A stretch of DNA of 64,000 bases from an uncultured Bacteroidota bacterium (GCA_902526075.1 CABZJM010000004.1:1-64000), one strand, 5' to 3'. Shown: positions 1-11,255, counted from the first letter of the stretch. The notes: generated by a model not told the origin, from the sequence alone. A program made the numbers and translations.

Positions 1-28
1 AATAAAAGTGTAAGTAGTATAAGTTTTT

Positions 29-880
29 TCATAAATCAAGCACAGTTAATTTTTCATTTAGCCGAATTCCACGATCCGTTTTTTTAAGCAAGCATAGCTC
101 CACAAACGCATCGTGTTCGAAGAATAAAAATACGTTATTTTCATGGCAAAAATTTAAGAACAATTCTTTTTCTTTTAAGGAAATCAGCGGTCTAATATCA
201 TAGCCAGGAATATAAGGCAAGGGCACATGGCCGTGGGTGGGAACAAGGTCAGCAGCAAAGGCAATTTTTTGTCCTTTATAGCTCACAACCGGAATCATTT
301 GTTTTTCAGTATGACCATCCACAAAGAGCACCTCAAAGCCAAGATCAGACTTAGTTAAATAATTCTCTCCATCCCTCTCCAAATAATGCAATTGACCTGA
401 CTCTTCTATTGGCAGAATGTTTTCTTTTAAGAAAGAGGCGCTTTCTCTTTTGTTTGGATCCGTTGCCCAGTTCCAATGACTCTTATTGCTCCAATATTTT
501 GCGTTTTTAAAAGTAGTTTTAAAAGAGCTTTCCCCAAAGCGAATCACCCCGCCCCCACAATGATCAAAATGTAAGTGAGTTAGAAAAACATCGGTAATAT
601 CATCAGTATGAAATCCGTATTTTTTTAATGAGGACTCCAGCGAATCTTCCCCCCACCTATAATAATAACCAAAGAACTTTTCACTTTGCTTATCACCCAT
701 TCCCGTATCAATTAAAACAAGCCGATCACCATCTTCAATAAGCAAACAGCGTGCAGCAATTTTTACCATATTGTTATTGTCCGCAGGGTTTGTTTTTTGC
801 CAAATAGACTTCGGAACAACACCAAACATGGCGCCTCCATCAAGCATAAAATTACCAGCAATAATGGGGTATAAATTCAA
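29..880 (-). CDS. MBL-fold metallo-hydrolase
   Basis: ORF 29..952 contains THLHFDHCGG and GHTEKQ motifs of the metallo-beta-lactamase fold. Start placed at a TTG (880) giving LNLYPIIAGNFMLDGGAMFG, rather than the ORF-track ATG at 952, which overlaps the divergent gene. Confidence 0.85.
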   Translation of the reverse strand: MNLYPIIAGNFMLDGGAMFGVVPKSIWQKTNPADNNNMVKIAARCLLIEDGDRLVLIDTGMGDKQSEKFFGYYYRWGEDSLESSLKKYGFHTDDITDVFLTHLHFDHCGGGVIRFGESSFKTTFKNAKYWSNKSHWNWATDPNKRESASFLKENILPIEESGQLHYLERDGENYLTKSDLGFEVLFVDGHTEKQMIPVVSYKGQKIAFAADLVPTHGHVPLPYIPGYDIRPLISLKEKELFLNFCHENNVFLFFEHDAFVELCLLKKTDRGIRLNEKLTVLDL

Positions 881-924
881 TTGAAATATATATTTAGTAT
901 TTTTAATAAATATAAAACAATAAT

Positions 925-3093
925 TTGAAGAAGTTAGAAAGAACATTGTCATTACCAGGAGCTATTGCCGTCAGTATTGGCGGAATGCTTAGTGGGATAT
1001 TTGTTCTTCCCGGTTTAGCCGTAGGGATTACTGGTTCATCAGTATGGTTGGCGTTCTTAGTGGCAGCACTATGTATACTTCCTGCGGTTCTTTCAAAGTC
1101 AGAGCTGGGAACAGCCATGCCGAAATCAGGCGGGACTTATGTATATATAGAAAGAGCATTTGGCCCACTTTTCGGAACCATTGCAGGAATTGGCCTTTGG
1201 CTTTCGCTCCTCCTAAAAAGTGCTTTTTCTTTGGTTGGACTAAGCGCATACTTGTATGTGGTTGTAAACATTGATGAATCGTATACAAAAGCAATTGCCC
1301 TTTTAGCACTTCTACTAATATTTTTACTAAACGTATTCGGCTTAAAGAAAGTTGAAAAGACCCAATTGTTTATCGTCTCTATCAGTATAATTTCACTAAT
1401 TGTAATCGTTGCTTTAGGGTTTAGCTCTTATGATACCAAGCTCACCGAGCCAGTCTTCACTGACGGCACAAACGGGTTTATTGCTGGGGTTGCTTTTTTA
1501 TATATTTCTTATGCAGGTGTTACAAAAATTGCTGCCATCGCAGGAGAGATTAAAAACCCAGCCAAGAATCTTCCACTCACAATGATCATTTCATTGTTTT
1601 TGATTACCACCATCTATTGTTTGGTGGCACTTGTTTTAGTGGGGAACGTAGAGGCCTCAATTTTAGCCACAGACATCAAACCCATACACACGCTCTTCCA
1701 AACTATTGGAGGAGACACCTTTGGTTTAATTGCCGGAGTTGTTGGTGTATTAACACTGCTTTCAATGGTAAATTCAGGCGTTTTAGCCTCGTCAAGATTT
1801 CCTTTCGCCATGTCCAAAGATGGACTACTCCCAAGCTATTTGGCTGGGATTAACTCAAAATTTATGACTCCGGTGTCAGCGATTCTTACTACATCTATAT
1901 TAATCGCACTAGCAATTATTTTTTTAGATGTGGTAAAGATTGCAAAACTTGCGAGTGCATTCAAAGTCTTAATGTTTATCTTCAATGAGCTTACTGTAAT
2001 TGTTTTAAGAGAAACAAATGCACAGTGGTACAAGCCAACATTTAAATCCCCTTTGTATCCATGGGTTCAAGGTTTTGGTATAGTAAGCGGAATAGTTCTT
2101 TTAGCATTTCTTGGAACTATGCCTGTTGTTTCTGTATTAGGGGTGGTTGTCCTGGGCTTTTTAATCTTTCTTTTTTATGGTAGAAAATCAGAAAGAAGTG
2201 GTATAGCATCAAGCTATGGAATATTCTCATCTTTTTTTAAAGGTGCTTCAAAAATTAGAGAATACTCTGAAGATATTGACGATGCACAAGAAGTTATTAC
2301 TACTGACGCCGAGGTAGTCGTTCCACTACTTGGAGAAGAAGAGTCACCTGAGATGCTTGTAGAAATGGCTTCAGCACTAAATAATAAAAATTCCGTTCAA
2401 GCTTTTGATATTACTGAGGTTCCAAACCAAACAGACTCCTCTGTTTTTATGCAAGATTCACCTGCGTCGACATCATTGAAAAGAAGAATAAAAAGACTGT
2501 CTAACTCAAAAAACTTGTCGGTTGGCTTTGACGCAGTAGTAACATATGAGTTATCACAAACAATAAATAGACTCAGCTCCCAAGAAACATGTAAATGGCT
2601 TGTCATGGGCTGGCGTGCAAGACCAAATTCAGGTATTTTTATCAGCAACCCCATAGGCTGGCTACTTGCAAATATAAATTCAAACCTGGCGTTATATAAA
2701 GACAACGGTGTGAGATATATTGGCAAGGTGGTCTTAGCCCTAAGACCAGGCAGAAAGGATAAAAACTTTATCGGAATAGCAAACAATGTCTGTAAGCACT
2801 TTGGGGCAACCCTAACACTTCTTCACGTTACTCCGGAGAGGAGCAGAAAAACAGAAACCATTAAACATAGATCTGAAGAAAAACTAAAACAATCAAAAGT
2901 AAAAGCTACTGTTGAGGTTGTAAAAAGCGACAGCCCTGTTGAAACAATTTCAGAAATATCTGCTAGTTACGACTTATTAATTCTAGGTACACCCGAAAAA
3001 GATAATTGGATTAAGGTCTTATTTGGAGGAGGAAAAGATAAGTTCACAGAGAGAGCAGCTTGCTCAGTTTTAAGAATCACCCTCAAAGACTAG
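925..3093 (+). CDS. APC-family amino acid permease with C-terminal universal-stress-protein-like region
   Basis: ORF 722 aa, TTG start; N-terminal [21 protein letters not shown] and many TM segments; C-terminal region [32 protein letters not shown]...[10 protein letters not shown] resembles UspA. Confidence 0.85.
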   Translation: MKKLERTLSLPGAIAVSIGGMLSGIFVLPGLAVGITGSSVWLAFLVAALCILPAVLSKSELGTAMPKSGGTYVYIERAFGPLFGTIAGIGLWLSLLLKSAFSLVGLSAYLYVVVNIDESYTKAIALLALLLIFLLNVFGLKKVEKTQLFIVSISIISLIVIVALGFSSYDTKLTEPVFTDGTNGFIAGVAFLYISYAGVTKIAAIAGEIKNPAKNLPLTMIISLFLITTIYCLVALVLVGNVEASILATDIKPIHTLFQTIGGDTFGLIAGVVGVLTLLSMVNSGVLASSRFPFAMSKDGLLPSYLAGINSKFMTPVSAILTTSILIALAIIFLDVVKIAKLASAFKVLMFIFNELTVIVLRETNAQWYKPTFKSPLYPWVQGFGIVSGIVLLAFLGTMPVVSVLGVVVLGFLIFLFYGRKSERSGIASSYGIFSSFFKGASKIREYSEDIDDAQEVITTDAEVVVPLLGEEESPEMLVEMASALNNKNSVQAFDITEVPNQTDSSVFMQDSPASTSLKRRIKRLSNSKNLSVGFDAVVTYELSQTINRLSSQETCKWLVMGWRARPNSGIFISNPIGWLLANINSNLALYKDNGVRYIGKVVLALRPGRKDKNFIGIANNVCKHFGATLTLLHVTPERSRKTETIKHRSEEKLKQSKVKATVEVVKSDSPVETISEISASYDLLILGTPEKDNWIKVLFGGGKDKFTERAACSVLRITLKD

Positions 3094-4886
3094 TCGTTTA
3101 ATTTTAATACAGCCATAAAAGCCTCTTGAGGAATTTCAACACTTCCAACCTGACGCATTCTTTTCTTTCCTTTTTTCTGGTTTTCTAAAAGTTTTCTCTT
3201 TCTGGTTATATCCCCACCATAACACTTTGCAGTTACATCTTTTCGAACAGCCTTGATAGTTTCTCTAGCGATAATCTTTGTTCCAATAGCCGCTTGGATT
3301 GGAACGTCAAATTGTTGTCTAGGAATCAACTCCTTAAGCTTTTCACAGATTTTTTTACCCATCCTGTATGCATTGTCGGTGTGTATAAGGGCTGACAAAG
3401 CGTCAATGGGTTTTGCGTTTAAAAGTATATCAACCCTAACAAGTTTCGATTGTTGAAGTCCAATAGGAGAGTAGTCAAACGAAGCATAGCCTTTAGAGAC
3501 GGTTTTTAATCGATCATAGAAATCAAAAACAATTTCTGCTAATGGCATATCAAAAATTAACTCAACCCTTGTAGTGGTTAAATACGTTTGACTTTTTATA
3601 ACTCCTCTTTTTTCAATACACAAAGACATAACATTTCCAATGAAATCAGATTTTGTAATAACAGCAGCTTTAATAAAAGGTTCTTCAACCCTATCAAGAG
3701 AAGATGGGTCGGGTAAATCAGAAGGATTATTAACAAGGATGATTTCTTCGGGATATTTTTTTGAAAAAGCATGATAAGAAACATTAGGGACCGTGGTTAT
3801 AACAGTCATTCCAAACTCTCTTTCAAGTCTTTCTTGAACAATTTCCATATGCAACATTCCAAGAAAACCACACCTGAAACCAAAGCCTAATGCAGCAGAG
3901 CTTTCAGGGACAAAAACCAATGAAGCGTCGTTAAGCTGAAGCTTTTCCATGGCACCTCGAAGCTCTTCGTAGTCATCGGTGTCAACGGGATATATGCCTG
4001 CAAAAACCATTGGCTTTACATCCTCAAAACCAGAGATGGCCTCATTAGTTGGTTTTTCAAAATCTGTAATAGTGTCTCCAACCTTTACTTCTTTTGCTTC
4101 TTTAATTCCGGTAATTAGATATCCAACATCGCCTGCAAAAATTTCTGTTTTCGGTTTTTGCTTAAGGTTTAGTGTTCCAACTTCGTCTGCCCCGTAAGAT
4201 TTACCGGTAGCAAGAAATTTAATTTTTTGATTTTTTTTGATTGACCCGTTAATCACACGAAAATATGTTTCAATTCCTCTAAAAGGATTGTATACTGAAT
4301 CAAAAATAAGCGCCTGCAAGGGTTTTGCTGGGTCACCTGATGGTGAAGGAATTCTCTTTATAATTGCAGACAAAATATTTTCAATTCCGAGACCTGTTTT
4401 TGCACTTGCGGGAATCACATCTTCAGCCTTACATCCAAGTAGATCAACGATGTCATCAGTAACTTCCTGAGGGTTTGCGCTTGGAAGATCTACCTTGTTC
4501 AAAATAGGAATTATTTCCAAATCGTTTTCTAAAGCAAGATAAAGATTAGAAATAGTTTGAGCCTGAATACTTTGTGCTGCATCAACAACTAGAAGCGCCC
4601 CTTCACAAGCAGCTATTGACCTAGACACCTCGTACGAGAAATCAACATGACCAGGGGTGTCTATTAGATTTAGTACAAAATCTTCTTCGCCATGCTTATG
4701 GTACATTTGAATTGCATGAGATTTTATTGTAATACCTCTTTCCCTTTCAAGATCCATATTGTCTAATAGTTGGTCTTGTTTTTCACGATCAGTAATCGCA
4801 CCAGTAAATTCTAAAAGCCTGTCAGCCAATGTACTTTTCCCATGATCTATATGAGCAATAATGCAAAAATTTCTTATGTTTTTCAT
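3090..4886 (-). CDS. lepA: Elongation factor 4 (LepA)
   Basis: 598 aa; [53 protein letters not shown]; LepA C-terminal [24 protein letters not shown]. Confidence 0.98.
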   Translation of the reverse strand: MKNIRNFCIIAHIDHGKSTLADRLLEFTGAITDREKQDQLLDNMDLERERGITIKSHAIQMYHKHGEEDFVLNLIDTPGHVDFSYEVSRSIAACEGALLVVDAAQSIQAQTISNLYLALENDLEIIPILNKVDLPSANPQEVTDDIVDLLGCKAEDVIPASAKTGLGIENILSAIIKRIPSPSGDPAKPLQALIFDSVYNPFRGIETYFRVINGSIKKNQKIKFLATGKSYGADEVGTLNLKQKPKTEIFAGDVGYLITGIKEAKEVKVGDTITDFEKPTNEAISGFEDVKPMVFAGIYPVDTDDYEELRGAMEKLQLNDASLVFVPESSAALGFGFRCGFLGMLHMEIVQERLEREFGMTVITTVPNVSYHAFSKKYPEEIILVNNPSDLPDPSSLDRVEEPFIKAAVITKSDFIGNVMSLCIEKRGVIKSQTYLTTTRVELIFDMPLAEIVFDFYDRLKTVSKGYASFDYSPIGLQQSKLVRVDILLNAKPIDALSALIHTDNAYRMGKKICEKLKELIPRQQFDVPIQAAIGTKIIARETIKAVRKDVTAKCYGGDITRKRKLLENQKKGKKRMRQVGSVEIPQEAFMAVLKLND

Positions 4887-4978
4887 CGGATATTCTGAGT
4901 GAACAAAAGTAAGTAAAAATTATTGTTATCAGACTATATTAAAGACTTGGTTATCTTTGCAAAAACAAAAGTATAGAT

Positions 4979-5968
4979 TTGGTAAAGATCGGAAATATAG
5001 ATTTAGGAGACTTTCCTTTGTTGCTTGCCCCAATGGAAGACGTTAGTGATCCTCCATTTAGAGCCTTGTGCAAAGAAAATGGAGCTGATGTGGTTTACAC
5101 TGAGTTTATTTCTTCAGAAGGCCTAATAAGAGACGCCGCAAAAAGCGTAATCAAACTTGATATATATGAGAAAGAGCGACCAGTAGGTATACAAATATTT
5201 GGGGCAAACCTCGATTCCATGCTACAAGCGGTTGATATTGTTGAAAAATCAAATCCTGACATAATAGATATCAACTATGGCTGTCCGGTGAAAAAAGTTG
5301 TTTCCAAGGGAGCGGGAGCAGGGATACTAAAAGACATATGTTTAATGGAAAGCCTAACCAAAGCGATTGTTGAAAGAACAAGCTTGCCTGTCACAGTCAA
5401 GACAAGACTTGGGTGGGATCATGATTCGATTAAAATAGTTGAAGTAGCAGAAAGACTGCAGGATATTGGTTGTAAGGCGATTGCCATTCACGGAAGAACA
5501 CGCGCCCAGATGTATAAAGGCGACGCAGACTGGAGTTATATAGAGAAAGTAAAAAACAATGCAAGAATGCACATTCCTGTTTTTGCAAACGGAGATATAA
5601 ACACACCTGAGAGAGCTATGCATATTAGAGACAATTTAGGTTTAGATGGAGCTATGATTGGCAGGGCCTCGATTGGAAACCCTTGGTTTTTTAACGAGGT
5701 TAAACATTATTTTGAAACAGGTCTTCATAAACAACCAGCTTCAATAAAGGAGAGGGCAACTGTTGCAAAACGCCACCTAGAAATGTCGGTAGCATGGAAA
5801 GGAGAAAGGCTTGGTGTTTATGAAACAAGAAGACACTACTCTAATTATTTTAAAGGGATTGAAAACTTTAAGCCATATAGACAAAAACTAGTAACAACAC
5901 AATCTTCAAATGAGATATATGAGATTCTAGATTCTATTTCTGAGAAATTTGCGGAATACTCATTTTAA
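4979..5968 (+). CDS. dusB: tRNA-dihydrouridine synthase (DusB type)
   Basis: 329 aa, TTG start; LLAPMEDVSDPPFRALCKENGADVVYTEF, DINYGCPVKKV, IHGRTRAQMYKGDADW. Confidence 0.95.
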   Translation: MVKIGNIDLGDFPLLLAPMEDVSDPPFRALCKENGADVVYTEFISSEGLIRDAAKSVIKLDIYEKERPVGIQIFGANLDSMLQAVDIVEKSNPDIIDINYGCPVKKVVSKGAGAGILKDICLMESLTKAIVERTSLPVTVKTRLGWDHDSIKIVEVAERLQDIGCKAIAIHGRTRAQMYKGDADWSYIEKVKNNARMHIPVFANGDINTPERAMHIRDNLGLDGAMIGRASIGNPWFFNEVKHYFETGLHKQPASIKERATVAKRHLEMSVAWKGERLGVYETRRHYSNYFKGIENFKPYRQKLVTTQSSNEIYEILDSISEKFAEYSF

Positions 5969-7121
5969 CATAATGAGACACTAAAGCAGAGGCAATAAAA
6001 CCTAAAATAACCACAACAAAGAAGACAAACAAGAAGTTGTTTAGCTCAAAAACAATAGGATAGGCAAGTGTAGATGTGATCATAAAAATTGACAGTTTTT
6101 GTTGTAAGATAAGAAGTAAACCGCCAAACAACATTCCTATAAAGCAGCCTGAAACAGAAATCATCAACCCTTGGTAAAAGAATATTTTACCAACCTGACT
6201 TATGGACCCTCCCAAAACCAGTAGAGTTTGAAGGTTTTTTCTTTTTTCAACCCCCATCATTATTAGCGCACTAAACACATTAAATAAAGCAACAACAATG
6301 ATTAAAGAAAAAATCAGGTAAATGGCAAACTGCTCAGTGTTAAGCATCTTGTAAACAGTAGTGTTTTGTTGTATTCGGTTTTTAATCACAAAATCAGAAC
6401 CAAAAAAAGCTTCTATTTTTTCTGTCGACTCTACTTTGCTATAAATGTCAATAGACCCAACAGCCTGCTCTTGAAGATTAAACAGCTTTCTGGCAAGCTC
6501 AAGATCATAAAAAATAAGGCTGTTGTTTAACTCTTCGTTTAAAGAAAAAACACCAGAGGTTAAAACACGACGAGAATTCATAACATCTTTTTCAGACAAA
6601 ACCTGACCTTTTCCTGCCTTTGGAACATATATCACAACAGGATTTATAACATCCATAGTGCTAATACCTAAATCATAAGCAGCACCCCACCCAACAACAA
6701 TTTCATTTTCCCCCATATTAAACCATCTTCCCTGATACAATATTGAGTCAATATTTTTGTTTGGAAAACCATGGTCAACACCCATTACCCTCACTATCCT
6801 GTTGTTTTCGTTTATTGAAATCAAAGCCTTGTCTTCATAAGACAAGCCATATTTCATGTTTTCTTTTTCTAAAAAGGATTTTGTTTCTGGGGTAAACTCA
6901 AAGGTCTTGCCTTTTGCTGCAGAAATCTTTAATTCCGGAGATATAGATGATATAAACTCAAGACTGTAACTTTTCAAACCACTAAAACCAGACAGAACGA
7001 TAAGCATTGCAGCTGAACTTATTATAACCCCTACTATTGCAAGAATTGACATGTAGTTTACAGCGGTATTTTTACTTCTTGTAAAAAAATACCGTAACGA
7101 TATGTATCTAGAAAAACTCAA
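5934..7121 (-). CDS. ABC transporter permease, FtsX/LolE-like
   Basis: 395 aa; MSFSRYISLRYFFTRSKNTAVNYMSILAIVGVIISSAAMLIVLSGFSGLK; C-terminal FtsX-like TM block. Confidence 0.88.
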   Translation of the reverse strand: MSFSRYISLRYFFTRSKNTAVNYMSILAIVGVIISSAAMLIVLSGFSGLKSYSLEFISSISPELKISAAKGKTFEFTPETKSFLEKENMKYGLSYEDKALISINENNRIVRVMGVDHGFPNKNIDSILYQGRWFNMGENEIVVGWGAAYDLGISTMDVINPVVIYVPKAGKGQVLSEKDVMNSRRVLTSGVFSLNEELNNSLIFYDLELARKLFNLQEQAVGSIDIYSKVESTEKIEAFFGSDFVIKNRIQQNTTVYKMLNTEQFAIYLIFSLIIVVALFNVFSALIMMGVEKRKNLQTLLVLGGSISQVGKIFFYQGLMISVSGCFIGMLFGGLLLILQQKLSIFMITSTLAYPIVFELNNFLFVFFVVVILGFIASALVSHYVKMSIPQISQK

Positions 7122-7124
7122 AAC

Positions 7125-7487
7125 CTATTTTTTTAAGGGATTGTCAAGCCCCTTTAAAGAGTCTTCAATTTTTTCAATATAATCTAGAGAGTCGTCTAGA
7201 AAAAATAATAGTTCAGGAACTTTTCTAAGCTGTTTTTTTGCTCTTTGTGCCACTTCATGCCTAATTCTGCTTGACATTTTTGATACTTCACTCATGATTT
7301 GTTGAGACGTTTCTGAGGGAAACACACTCAAAAAGATTTTTGCAACAGAAAAATCAACAGTAACTGAAACCTTTGTAATCGATACTAAGACCCCGTACCT
7401 GCCCTGTTTTTTGAGTTTGTTTTGTAAAATTTCTGCAATATCATTTTGAAGAAGTTTTGAAACTTTTTTCTGTCTTTTTGTTTCCAT
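7125..7487 (-). CDS. rbfA: Ribosome-binding factor A
   Basis: 120 aa; METKRQKKVSKLLQNDIAEILQ...VTVDFSVAKIFLSVFPS...IRHEVAQRAKKQLRKVPELLFFLDDSLDYIEKI. Confidence 0.95.
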   Translation of the reverse strand: METKRQKKVSKLLQNDIAEILQNKLKKQGRYGVLVSITKVSVTVDFSVAKIFLSVFPSETSQQIMSEVSKMSSRIRHEVAQRAKKQLRKVPELLFFLDDSLDYIEKIEDSLKGLDNPLKK

Positions 7488-7552
7488 TTGTTAAAATTAG
7501 AACATTTACCTGTTTAATTTAAACAAAAATAAAATTAAACTAAATTTGTATT

Positions 7553-7954
7553 GTGATTAAAAAAATTGAGCATATTGGAATTGCGGTAGAAGACCTTGAA
7601 AAATCAGAGGAGCTTTTCGAAAAATTATTAGAAAAAAAACCTTACAAGAAAGAAAAGGTAAAGGAAGAGGGAGTTATAACATCCTTTTTCAAAATCGCAG
7701 ATCAAAAGCTTGAGCTTCTTCATGCAACAAGAGTAGACTCACCAATAAAAAAATTTATTGATAACCGTAAAGAAGGTATTCATCACATTGCGCTTTATGT
7801 GGACAGTATTGAAAAAGAGGTTGTTAGGCTAGAAAAATTAGGTTTTGAATTTATATCACCAACCCCAAAAAAAGGTGCTGACAACAAGATGATAGTTTTC
7901 TTGCACCCTAAAACCACCAATGGGGTTCTTGTTGAGCTTTGTGAAGAAATTTAA
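7553..7954 (+). CDS. mce: Methylmalonyl-CoA epimerase (glyoxalase/VOC family)
   Basis: 133 aa, GTG start; MIKKIEHIGIAVEDLEKSEELFEKLL, EGIHHIALYVDSIEKEV, HPKTTNGVLVELCE. Confidence 0.93.
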   Translation: MIKKIEHIGIAVEDLEKSEELFEKLLEKKPYKKEKVKEEGVITSFFKIADQKLELLHATRVDSPIKKFIDNRKEGIHHIALYVDSIEKEVVRLEKLGFEFISPTPKKGADNKMIVFLHPKTTNGVLVELCEEI

Positions 7955-7960
7955 GATGTT

Positions 7961-7990
7961 TTGTGATTAACAAAACATTCATTAATATTG
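7961..7990 (+). promoter_or_regulatory. Bacteroidota-type promoter for the tRNA gene
   Basis: TTG (7961-7963), 19-nt spacer, TAATATTG (7983-7990; one mismatch to TAnnTTTG), 10 nt before the tRNA 5' end. Confidence 0.5.
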
Positions 7991-8000
7991 CAAACCGTTT

Positions 8001-8074
8001 GGTCCTATAGCTCAGTTGGTTAGAGTAGATGACTCATAATCATTTGGTCCCTGGTTCGAGCCCAGGTGGGACCA
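8001..8074 (+). tRNA. tRNA with CAT anticodon (elongator Met, or Ile2)
   Basis: Cloverleaf folded by eye: acceptor GGTCCTA/TGGGACC, anticodon stem GATGA/TCATT with loop CTCATAA, T-arm CCTGG-TTCGAGC-CCAGG. Standard G1-C72 pair argues against initiator tRNA. Confidence 0.93.
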
Positions 8075-8076
8075 CA

Positions 8077-8103
8077 AAAAACCCCTCAATTGAGGGGTTT
8101 TTC
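8077..8103 (+). terminator. Rho-independent terminator after tRNA
   Basis: Perfect palindrome AAAAACCCCTCAATTGAGGGGTTTTT immediately downstream of the tRNA; symmetrical, so could act on both strands. Confidence 0.9.
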
Positions 8104-8124
8104 ATTGGACTAATTCTAAAATTA

Positions 8125-8685
8125 TTACATCATAACTAGAGTTGCCTCTAGCTCAATGTCATCAAGAATTAATTTGTCTCCTAGGTTTTCAAAAAAGCTT
8201 CCTGATCCGTAGCGAACATCATATTTGGACCTGTCAAAAACTAGTTTGGCCTTCATGTTTCTTGAACCATCTTCTTTGTGGAAAGAAACTTCTGCTTTGT
8301 GTGTATACCCTTTAATTGTTAGGTCACCTGTGGCATTATATTTATTCTCTGAAACCATATTCACAGCATTTAGTTTTAGCTCAGAATAATTAAAGTCATT
8401 AACAGAGAAAAAATCATCAGCTTTTAAGTGCCCCTCGAGCGAAGTTTTGCCTCTGCCGGTTAAATCGTCAACTGAAAGCGATTTCATATCAACCACAAAG
8501 TTACCACCAATTAATTTTTCATTGCTAAAACTCAAATCAGCAGACTTAAATGAAAGTGTACCATAATGTGATTTTCCTGAAAGCTGCACTCCTGTCCACT
8601 TTACAGAGCTTTCTTCCAAATTTACTTGATTTTGAGAAAAGCTAAAAAAGCAGCTTAAGCTTAAAAAGTATATTAATTTTTTCAT
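8125..8685 (-). CDS. YceI family periplasmic/secreted protein
   Basis: ORF 8125..8727; likely start at M15 (8685) giving signal peptide MKKLIYFLSLSCFFSFSQ; VKWTGVQLSGKSHYGTLSFKSADL...GDLTIKGYTHKAEVSF. Confidence 0.9.
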   Translation of the reverse strand: MKKLIYFLSLSCFFSFSQNQVNLEESSVKWTGVQLSGKSHYGTLSFKSADLSFSNEKLIGGNFVVDMKSLSVDDLTGRGKTSLEGHLKADDFFSVNDFNYSELKLNAVNMVSENKYNATGDLTIKGYTHKAEVSFHKEDGSRNMKAKLVFDRSKYDVRYGSGSFFENLGDKLILDDIELEATLVMM

Positions 8686-8801
8686 GATTTTTATAATCAT
8701 CACATAAAAAATCATGCCACAAGACAAATTATGATCTAAACACTATATTTGATGCAAATCAAAAACTGAAGACTTTCGAAAACTAAACCGATTACAGACA
8801 A

Positions 8802-9269
8802 ATGTTAAACCGAGAAAACAGCTTAATTAAAAACTATAAATTAATAACTGTCTTTGTGATTAGTTTCATGTACGTGTTTATTGGAGTCAAGCATTTTATA
8901 GATCCCCAATATTTTATAAATATAACCCCGCCACAAATAGAATATAAAAGCTTTGCAGTTTACTTTACTGGAGTTTTAGAGGTGCTAGGAGGGCTATTAA
9001 TTTTAAACAAAAAGACAAGAAAAACTGGAGCATATCTGATTATTTTTCTTCTCATCATTGTTTTTCCAGCAAACATATACCTGTACCTTTATGAAACTCC
9101 ACAGCAACTATTAGGCATATCTAAAACACAAGCTCTGATAAGGATGCCCTTCCAGGCGCCATTAATACTTCTCGCATATTGGCATTCAAAAGAAAAACAC
9201 TCTAAATGGATGGATTACTTTTCTGCAATAGTTTTTGTACCGACAATAATTTATTTTGTTTCAATATAA
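8802..9269 (+). CDS. DoxX-like membrane protein
   Basis: 155 aa, four TM segments; FMYVFIGVKHFIDPQYFINITPP...GVLEVLGGLLIL. Confidence 0.8.
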   Translation: MLNRENSLIKNYKLITVFVISFMYVFIGVKHFIDPQYFINITPPQIEYKSFAVYFTGVLEVLGGLLILNKKTRKTGAYLIIFLLIIVFPANIYLYLYETPQQLLGISKTQALIRMPFQAPLILLAYWHSKEKHSKWMDYFSAIVFVPTIIYFVSI

Positions 9270-11255
9270 CTATTCGGACTTATACCAGTAATTATTTCGT
9301 GGGTTAACATCGGGGTATTCAAAGTCAGGATCAACTACAACCTTCTCAAATGCTTCCGTGGTTTCTAACACAAATTTCCAGTCAACATTGTTTTTCCAAA
9401 TTTCAACCGGTAGGCTTTTTCTGATCTTTTTGCCGCTTACCGTAGTAATTTCTAAATTAAGCGGCATTGGAATTTCCTTCAGGTTTTTTACAGTAATGTA
9501 TGCTCCTTTGCTCGGGTCTCCTAATACATATTGTACATTTGTAATTGCCTGATCAACACTCCAATTGTTCAAAATCCAACTTCTCCAGAACCAACTTAAG
9601 TCCTCCCCAGAAACATCCTCCATAGTTCTGAAAAAATCATCTGGAGCAGGGTGCTTATAGGCCCAACGGTGTATGTATTCTTTAAATGCGTCATCAAATC
9701 TTTTTTCCCCAAGAACATTATCCCTTAAAAGCCACAAAACCATAGCCGTTTTTCTATATTGCAAACCCATATTGTCCTCAATCAAGTTGTCCGGAGCAGT
9801 AATCGTCGGTTCAACTTTGTCTGAATAAAAACCATATCTTATAGCTCTTCTGTGCTGATTTGGCTTGCCGGGATAATATTCGCCATTGTTAAATTCTTTG
9901 GTTGCAATATCATTTATAAAAGAGTTAAAACCCTCATCCATCCAGCCGTATAATCGCTCGTTTGAGCCAACAATCATTGGAAACCAGTTGTGGCCAAATT
10001 CATGATCAGTGACACCCCATAACCTTTCTCCCTTCGATAGATGGTAGCAAAAAGATACACCAGGGTACTCCATTCCTTTAACATTTCCAGCGACATTAAT
10101 AGCGGTAGGGTATGGGTACTCAAACCACCTTTCTGAGTAGTGTTCAACAGAGAATTTAGTATACTCAGTTGACCTTTCCCAGGCGTTATTTCCATAACTC
10201 TCAATCGGATAAGCAGAAATTGCCATCGAGTTTTTTCCACTGGGAAGATTTATCCTAGCAGCATCAACAATAAATGCTGAAGAAGACGCCCAAGCAACAT
10301 CTCTGGCATTATCAATTCTAAATCTCCAAGTTATCATTTCTCTTCCTAAAGGTCTTGAACTTGGATCGTTAATTTCTTCAGGCGCTCTTATCATTACTGT
10401 TTCATCGCTTGCCTCAGCCCTAGCCCATCTGTCGAGCTGATCAAGCGTATAAGTTTCAATAGGGTTAAGCAGCTCACCAGAACATACAACAATATGATCA
10501 GCAGGCGCCGTTATATTAACATTAAAATCTCCATATTCTAAATAAAACTCACCTTGACCAGTATAAGGTAAAATATTCCAACCTCTTAAATCATCATAAA
10601 CACACATTCTCGGATACCATTGAGCAACAGTATAAACTTTACCGTTATCGGTTCTAAGAATTCCCATACGGTCTGAGCCATAGTCTGGGGATAAAAATGA
10701 AAAATCAATTTTTAATGAGAGTTTTCCGCCATTTGCCTTTAATGGCTCTGGTAAAACAACTTTCATTCGAGTATCATAAACCTCATATTTTATGTCAATT
10801 ATTGAGCGACTCTTACTTCCTCTTTCAGGGATAACTTGAACAGCAGAGATTTTAAAACCACCATCAAGTTTTTGGCCTTTAGACCCATTTCTGCTACCTC
10901 TTAGAGGTATAATTGCATTTCCTCTTGAGTTTTCCATAAAAAGATTTTGATCCATTTGAAGCCATAAAAAATCCAATTCATCGGGGCTATTGTTGGTATA
11001 TCGAATTATTTCTTTTCCCATTACTATGTCTGAAAGAGTGTCTAATTCAACAGTAATATTGTAATCAGCTCTGTTTTGCCAATATTTATGGCCTGGCTTA
11101 CCACTTGCAGATCTTGAGTCAGTTGAAGGACTCGAATAAAAAGCTGTTTTAAAGGCCCTAACATAATCATAGATTGATTCTTTGTTTTGGGTGTTTGCGG
11201 GTTCAAATACGAAGCTAGAAGCTAAGATTACTAATATTACTTTTTTCATTTTCAT
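9270..11255 (-). CDS. M1 family zinc metallopeptidase, secreted
   Basis: 661 aa; signal peptide; GVTDHEFGHNWFPMIVGSNERLYGWMDEGFNSF = HExxH-18-E. Confidence 0.92.
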   Translation of the reverse strand: MKMKKVILVILASSFVFEPANTQNKESIYDYVRAFKTAFYSSPSTDSRSASGKPGHKYWQNRADYNITVELDTLSDIVMGKEIIRYTNNSPDELDFLWLQMDQNLFMENSRGNAIIPLRGSRNGSKGQKLDGGFKISAVQVIPERGSKSRSIIDIKYEVYDTRMKVVLPEPLKANGGKLSLKIDFSFLSPDYGSDRMGILRTDNGKVYTVAQWYPRMCVYDDLRGWNILPYTGQGEFYLEYGDFNVNITAPADHIVVCSGELLNPIETYTLDQLDRWARAEASDETVMIRAPEEINDPSSRPLGREMITWRFRIDNARDVAWASSSAFIVDAARINLPSGKNSMAISAYPIESYGNNAWERSTEYTKFSVEHYSERWFEYPYPTAINVAGNVKGMEYPGVSFCYHLSKGERLWGVTDHEFGHNWFPMIVGSNERLYGWMDEGFNSFINDIATKEFNNGEYYPGKPNQHRRAIRYGFYSDKVEPTITAPDNLIEDNMGLQYRKTAMVLWLLRDNVLGEKRFDDAFKEYIHRWAYKHPAPDDFFRTMEDVSGEDLSWFWRSWILNNWSVDQAITNVQYVLGDPSKGAYITVKNLKEIPMPLNLEITTVSGKKIRKSLPVEIWKNNVDWKFVLETTEAFEKVVVDPDFEYPDVNPRNNYWYKSE

